From: an uncultured Paraglaciecola sp.
Lineage (GTDB): Bacteria > Pseudomonadota > Gammaproteobacteria > Enterobacterales > Alteromonadaceae
Length of the DNA stretch: 64,000 nucleotides
Assembly: GCA_947498355.1 (NCBI GenBank)
Contig: CANMKA010000001.1
Span: 1 to 64,000, forward strand
Reading direction: 5' to 3'
This document shows, piece by piece, positions 59,420 through 64,000 of this stretch. Every line of letters starts with the position of its first letter. Position 1 is the stretch's first letter. The position numbers and the translations under genes were made by a program. A model generated the notes under the pieces. The model saw nothing but the letters and a program-made list of their open reading frames with translations. It made no database searches and was not told where the DNA came from.

Positions 59420-61957
59420 ATGAAATGCTTTAAATATAATCCTTTATATTTGGCGACTGTCTCAGTAATGGCAGTTTCTCTAATTAACCCCGTTAATGCA
59501 CAAACCACTGATGACATCGAAAAGATTTCGGTTACCGGTACCCGAGATGAAAATTCGATCATGCCGGGCGAGTCCAGTAGTGCTTTCGGATTTGACAAGT
59601 CACTCCTTGAAACCCCTCGTTCGATTACTGAAGTTAGTTCAGACTTAATTGAAGCATACGGACTGCGAAGTGTAGACGATCTAGTGCGCGTTACGCCTGG
59701 TGCGTTCACCAGTTCATTTTTTGGTATTCAGGGCGCTATCGATATTCGTGGCGAATCTGCGGATAACTATTTTAGAGGTTTCCGTCGCATTGCTAATCCG
59801 GGCGCATTTAAAACCAACATACGTGGTGCTAAAACATTAGAAATTGTTAGAGGACCTGTAAGTCCGTTATATGGCACAGGAAGCGTTGGTGGGCAGTTGA
59901 ACTATTGGCCTAAGTCGGCTAAATCGGATACGACTAAATATATTGGTGAAGTCACAGGTAAAGTAGAGGTGACCTTAGGGACATACGATCAAAAAATATT
60001 AGCAGGCGAGGGCGGCACGCCAATTACAATAGCGGGTAAAAAGGGGGGAATTTACGCCTTTGCCGAAATTGAAGATTCGGGCTCTTTCTTTGACGGCTAC
60101 AACCCCACCCATGAGATATTACAGGTTGCCCTAGATTTAGATGTAACCGAAGACACTTTGATGGAAGTAGGGTTTCAATATCAAACCTCAGATGCCATTC
60201 AGGTTCCTGGCTGGAACCGTGTGACTCAAGACTTGATTGACAATGGCACCTATATTACGGGCGCGCCTATCGTAAAAAATACCGATAACCCCATTGGGGC
60301 TGACCGTTTATTACCTCAAGAATCAGGGTTCATAACGCCTTTTGCACCGTTTTTCATTAATTCGTCGTTTTCTAACGTAGGTACATTTTGTAGTCCAGGT
60401 GGTAGCGACAATACTAACTATCAATACAATAACATGCCGCTATTTTGTCCAGGCGTACCCAACGGCATAGAAAATCATTTTTCGTTAACCAATCCTGGCA
60501 CCACGCAAATTGAACATAGCACGACGTTTATTGATGATATTGATTTTGCCGATTCTACAGCCTTTACTGCGTATTTGGATTTCACGACAGATCTTGGCGA
60601 CATGGTTTGGAAAAATCAGTTTTACTACGACTATATGGATCATACTAAGTTTCAGAGTTGGGGATTTACCGCTGACTATCCTGGAGCAGAGGCCATGGAG
60701 TTTCGCTCTAGCTTAATGTTCGACACATCTAACAACGGTTTTGACATTCAACATATTGTTGGGGTGAGTCTGCGTAACGAAGAGTTAGATTTAAATCACG
60801 CTTTTTTTGATGAAACCTTTGATTTTAGAGATATTAGTGTTGGGCCAACACCCGACGATAGAATCGACTGGGCGGTTGATAACCCCTACGAGAACGCTAC
60901 TATACTGTTCGACAATGACGGTAATCCAACAGGAATAGATGGCACAGTAAGGCGTAATTTTAACGAAGAGCAAGTGTCGAGTGTGTTTAATGCAGGTGTT
61001 TTCTACCTAGCCGATATTACTAAAGACCAGCTCAATGTGGTCATTGGCGCACGCTATGATTATTTTGATGTTGAAGCTGAAGAAGAAGCCGTATCTTTAT
61101 TGGGTATTCCTTTTGGTGACGGAGTTCACACTGACTCTGAAGGCGCGCTTAGTTACAATATTAGTGTCTCGTACGCACTTGAATCTGGGTTTATTCCATA
61201 TGTCACCTATGCCGAAGCAAACTCTTTAAGCACCAACCAACTTGGCGGAATTATCGCCAACAGTGTTGATAACGGTGAATACTTGGCCGATTCGTCTCTA
61301 GTTGAGCTAGGCGTAAAATATACCAGTGAAAATGATGGGATTTATGCTGCGGTATCAGTATTTGACCAAGAGAAAACCGACCGAATTGGCCAAGCCCAAG
61401 CATTGGTTGCGGTATTCAGCCAAGGGATTGAATTTGAGGCTCGTGCTTTATTGAGTGAGCACTTTTCGATGACAGCTACTGCGACTCACATTGAAACCAC
61501 AGAAGTAAGTGATGGTGCGTTAGCCGTTATTAATGGCGCTGAATTCGCATCCCAAAATGGTTTGCAGCCATTTCAGGTTTACAGTGGACGTATTGCTGGT
61601 AACCGCTCTACCTTTGTTGGGAATGGCGTAGAGCTTGACCGAGGAGGCTTACCCGATAACATTATTAGTTTGTACTTAAACTATATTAATTCGGTACAGA
61701 ATGGTTCGGTCACGGCAAGTGTCGGATTTGGCTGGGCAGATGAAACCTATACAGATGTGCTAGAAACTATATTACTACCTAGTTACATGGTGTGGACGGC
61801 ATCAACTGGCTACGTATCTGACAAGTATGAAGTACTGCTAACCATCAACAATCTGTTCGATGAAGAGTATTATACATCAGCAGATCTGTTCGATTCTGTT
61901 GTAGTCAAGCCCTCAGAAGGTCGCACCGGGTCGGTTACATTTACCTACAAGTTCTAA
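59420..61957 (+). CDS. TonB-dependent outer-membrane receptor
   Basis: 845 residues. Signal peptide (cleavage after VNA, about 26), TonB-box-like IEKISVTGT, plug domain (ETPRSITEVSSDLIEAYGLRSVDDLVRVTPG and IVRGPVSPLYGTGSVGGQLN), a 22-strand barrel, and a terminal Phe (VTFTYKF). The architecture is like siderophore receptors, but a shared RutR-like operator and the neighbouring permease suggest it may import a purine or related nitrogen compound. The substrate is not proven. Confidence 0.85.
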   Translation: MKCFKYNPLYLATVSVMAVSLINPVNAQTTDDIEKISVTGTRDENSIMPGESSSAFGFDKSLLETPRSITEVSSDLIEAYGLRSVDDLVRVTPGAFTSSFFGIQGAIDIRGESADNYFRGFRRIANPGAFKTNIRGAKTLEIVRGPVSPLYGTGSVGGQLNYWPKSAKSDTTKYIGEVTGKVEVTLGTYDQKILAGEGGTPITIAGKKGGIYAFAEIEDSGSFFDGYNPTHEILQVALDLDVTEDTLMEVGFQYQTSDAIQVPGWNRVTQDLIDNGTYITGAPIVKNTDNPIGADRLLPQESGFITPFAPFFINSSFSNVGTFCSPGGSDNTNYQYNNMPLFCPGVPNGIENHFSLTNPGTTQIEHSTTFIDDIDFADSTAFTAYLDFTTDLGDMVWKNQFYYDYMDHTKFQSWGFTADYPGAEAMEFRSSLMFDTSNNGFDIQHIVGVSLRNEELDLNHAFFDETFDFRDISVGPTPDDRIDWAVDNPYENATILFDNDGNPTGIDGTVRRNFNEEQVSSVFNAGVFYLADITKDQLNVVIGARYDYFDVEAEEEAVSLLGIPFGDGVHTDSEGALSYNISVSYALESGFIPYVTYAEANSLSTNQLGGIIANSVDNGEYLADSSLVELGVKYTSENDGIYAAVSVFDQEKTDRIGQAQALVAVFSQGIEFEARALLSEHFSMTATATHIETTEVSDGALAVINGAEFASQNGLQPFQVYSGRIAGNRSTFVGNGVELDRGGLPDNIISLYLNYINSVQNGSVTASVGFGWADETYTDVLETILLPSYMVWTASTGYVSDKYEVLLTINNLFDEEYYTSADLFDSVVVKPSEGRTGSVTFTYKF

Positions 61958-62053
61958 GGTTTAGGCAATTGGAGCCCCTCATTTATCGAAAATGAGGGCA
62001 ACTCTTTAGTAATACGAATAAGTATAATCTAAGCTCGGGATCAGATTGTTCGT

Positions 62054-62749
62054 TTAATCTGTTTCGAGCTTTTTTGCCGTAAATGTATCAGGCACGCGTA
62101 AGTCGCAGCCTTTCAACACGAGTTGAATCACTTGTTGAGTGGCTTGCTGATAATCTAGCTCATTCATAGGGCGATTGTTTAGTTGCTCTATCTGAGCAGA
62201 AAAATCTGCATAATGCTGACAACTTGCCCATATGTTGTACAACAAGTGATGGGGAGACAATACATTGATTTTGCCGGCTTCTGCCCACGCCTGTATAACC
62301 GCTATTCTGCTCTGAACCCAATCTAAATGACTTTTTTTAAACGCGTCGTCTAGATTTAAGCCGCCATTTATGATCTCTAAGGCAAAGATTTTTGATAAGG
62401 CGGGACGAGTTCTAGAGATTTCAATTTTCTCGCTAATGTAAGCTGCGAGTACATCTGCTGGGTCATCGTTGGCCGTAGCGCGATCGAAGCTCGAATTCCA
62501 CAGGGTAAGGATCTGCTTTAACACCCCTAAATACAGGTCAGATTTGCTCTTAAAGTAATACAATACATTGGCTTTAGGTAAATCAGCAGTATCTGCTACG
62601 TTCTGAATGGTTGTGCCTTTAAAGCCTGATTTGGCAAATTCAATTTCGGCCGCCGCTAAGATCTTTTTGTAATTATCTTTGCGGATGTTGTCGTTTGTTC
62701 TGGGCTGTTTGGTTTTTTTATGGGTCATGCTTATTTGTGAATTAGCCAA
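62054..62749 (-). CDS. TetR-family regulator, RutR-like
   Basis: 231 residues. The TetR helix-turn-helix (NYKKILAAAEIEFAKSGFKGTTIQNVADTADLPKANVLYYFKSKSDLY) is followed by the C-terminal domain type of RutR (WASCQHYADFSAQI). E. coli RutR binds uracil or thymine and controls pyrimidine and purine genes; here the likely signal is a base handled by the nearby permease and deaminase. Starts at 62749 or 62728 are both possible. No matching operator was seen before its own gene. Confidence 0.82.
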   Translation of the reverse strand: MANSQISMTHKKTKQPRTNDNIRKDNYKKILAAAEIEFAKSGFKGTTIQNVADTADLPKANVLYYFKSKSDLYLGVLKQILTLWNSSFDRATANDDPADVLAAYISEKIEISRTRPALSKIFALEIINGGLNLDDAFKKSHLDWVQSRIAVIQAWAEAGKINVLSPHHLLYNIWASCQHYADFSAQIEQLNNRPMNELDYQQATQQVIQLVLKGCDLRVPDTFTAKKLETD

Positions 62750-63168
62750 GGTTAAGCGAAGGCCGCATATTCTGTCTCAATTGCGGATGGGATGCCAGAG
62801 CTAAAAGTAAGCTAAAACTGGAAGTCGGCAAATGCGCCTAGGCTAGATGAGTTTTTCATGCTCTCTACTTATCATTTGTTATTGTCAATACGTTTAGCAT
62901 CACGCGCTTCACAACTACATCTGCCTATGGCAACTTAGCGTACCTGTACACCATTAAATGTCCGTTAAAATCAGACTTGTGGCTTATGCCTTTTTACGCT
63001 GCCTAATTCGCCGCCAATGGTTCAAGAACCTCAAGCATTTGTGTATCCTGCTAGTTCGAAAGTATTTGTGCAAACCCAAGGGGACCATAGGGCGCGGCGA
63101 GTTCACTTAGCCATTGTGAGTCACCCGAAAAGATACAATTACCCCTACAACAATAAGAGAAATACTCT
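62750..63168. other. Intergenic region before the last gene
   Basis: About 420 bp between divergent genes. No RNA gene, repeat or clear operator was recognised. Confidence 0.4.
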
Positions 63169-64000
63169 ATGAATCGATTTTTTATACCTTTTAGACCAAT
63201 TATGCTGGCAGTTGGTTTAAGCGGCGTGGCTGGTGTGACTGAATCTGTTGCTCAGTCTTATTTAGAGCAAAACGGAAAGGTGGTAATTGAAGCCGAAAAC
63301 TTTGCGAGTCAAACCCAAGCTGACGTGCGTCGCTGGGTGGTATTTAGTCAAGATAAAGCGCCAAGCGAAATAGGCAATTTCGCCGATGCCGATCCGTCTC
63401 ATGCCGAAACGGCCAGTGGTGGTAGTTATATTGAGAGTTTACCTGATACACGAGTAAATCATAACGAGCTGTTGATTAGAGGCGAAAACTTCTCTGCACA
63501 AGCCGGAGCCATGGCGATTTTAACCTATCCTGTGTATTTTTCTGAGGCGGGGCGTTATTACGTATGGGGAAGAGCCCATAGCACAGGCCCTGAAGATAAC
63601 GGTTTCCATTTTGGTCTAAATGGTGACTGGCCAGAAAGTTCTCAACGCTTGCAATTTTGTTCAGGTAAACACCAATGGACTTGGTCTTCTCAACAGCGTC
63701 GTAAAGACAACCACTGCGGAACACCTAATACGCTTTGGGTAGATATACCTAAGCCCGGTCAACACACCTTTATGTTGTCAATGCGAGAGGACGGGGCCGA
63801 ACTAGACAAAATTATTTTGACTAAAGATAAAAGCTTTGTGCCTCAAGGTGCAGGGCCTGAGCAAACCCTCTATGTGCCGAAACCTTTGCCACAAAAAACG
63901 GCTTATACCTCAATCGACAATTATGTGTATCAGTTACATGCCACGACAACGTTTACCCATGCCGAGACGTTTATAGAGAATCAGGAATATGGCGTTTTAG
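63169..64000 (+). CDS. Secreted carbohydrate-binding protein, partial (runs off the window)
   Basis: The frame opens with ATG at 63169 and is still open at the window end (277 codons). A signal peptide (hydrophobic stretch to about residue 31, AQS) leads to a beta-sandwich with IEAENFASQTQ, the GGSYIESLPDTR segment, FSEAGRYYVWGRAHSTGPEDNG, WTWSSQQRRKDNHCGTPNT and MREDGAELDKIILTKD. These resemble the carbohydrate-binding C-terminal domain of GH115-like proteins and domains found on marine polysaccharidases. The catalytic part, if any, is beyond the window. Confidence 0.75.
   Translation, partial: MNRFFIPFRPIMLAVGLSGVAGVTESVAQSYLEQNGKVVIEAENFASQTQADVRRWVVFSQDKAPSEIGNFADADPSHAETASGGSYIESLPDTRVNHNELLIRGENFSAQAGAMAILTYPVYFSEAGRYYVWGRAHSTGPEDNGFHFGLNGDWPESSQRLQFCSGKHQWTWSSQQRRKDNHCGTPNTLWVDIPKPGQHTFMLSMREDGAELDKIILTKDKSFVPQGAGPEQTLYVPKPLPQKTAYTSIDNYVYQLHATTTFTHAETFIENQEYGVL

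Noticed and set aside
61976..61998. Terminator after the TonB receptor gene
   Set aside because: A good CCCTCATTT hairpin exists but it lacks a T run, so I did not list it as rho-independent.

Overview
The window looks like a chromosome segment of a marine gammaproteobacterium of the Alteromonadaceae (close to Paraglaciecola, Glaciecola or Alteromonas). This is inferred from gene order and protein style, not from a database search. Core blocks follow gammaproteobacterial order: nrdA-nrdB-ferredoxin, gph-ubiG, gyrA, serC-aroA, cmk-rpsA-ihfB-lapA-lapB-pyrF, ftsK-lolA-rarA-crcB-serS, tusDCBE-yccA-tRNA-Ser. They are mixed with polysaccharide-degradation genes typical of seaweed-associated bacteria.

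Region 1 (1-13.9 kb) is a polysaccharide utilisation locus. Two secreted BNR-type beta-propeller proteins (201-1619 and 12208-13863) share a His-x19-His then Tyr-x15-Arg residue pattern that I recall from PL25/PL24 ulvan lyases. They flank an FGGY sugar kinase (rhamnulokinase-like), a DeoR regulator, kdgK, a DctPQM TRAP transporter, kduD, kduI and fbp. The set fits uptake and catabolism of unsaturated uronate and deoxy-sugar from ulvan or a similar polymer, through KDG and KDPG. A 201-bp tandem repeat (2.7 copies) precedes the second lyase. Region 2 (14-37.7 kb) is housekeeping, with a pair of NrdR boxes 32 bp apart upstream of nrdAB. Region 3 (37.8-41 kb) is a GMC oxidoreductase / gluconate-dehydrogenase-subunit-3 / TIM-barrel isomerase cluster. 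Region 4 (41.3-43.5 kb) is tusDCBE and yccA.

Region 5 (43.6-52.5 kb) is the most unusual part. Two identical tRNA-Ser(TGA) genes, each with its own promoter, are followed by tandem hairpin-rich repeats that carry the last 19 nt of the tRNA. The arrangement resembles the rtT repeats behind E. coli tyrT. Each tRNA-plus-tail lies beside integron gene cassettes. The first cluster starts with what looks like the dead N-terminal stub of an integron integrase on the minus strand, behind a perfect LexA box (CTGT-N8-ACAG). Cassettes and attC sites then run rightward. Two nearly identical 167-bp inverted-repeat elements (166/167 bases) sit exactly in the GTT of attC recombination sites, and a third, recombined copy lies at 52.2-52.34 kb. 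The second cluster holds a small Gly-rich membrane protein and a reversed YoeB/YefM toxin-antitoxin cassette, separated by an attC that is a perfect 25-bp-arm palindrome.

Region 6 (52.6-64 kb) has a GH9 cellulase lipoprotein and a purine-use group: a guanine/8-oxoguanine-type deaminase, an NCS2 purine permease, a TonB receptor and a RutR-like TetR regulator. rlmD lies among them. Three sites resembling the E. coli RutR operator (TTGACCA-N2-TGGTCAA) precede the deaminase, permease and receptor genes, which suggests one regulon. The window ends inside a secreted carbohydrate-binding protein.
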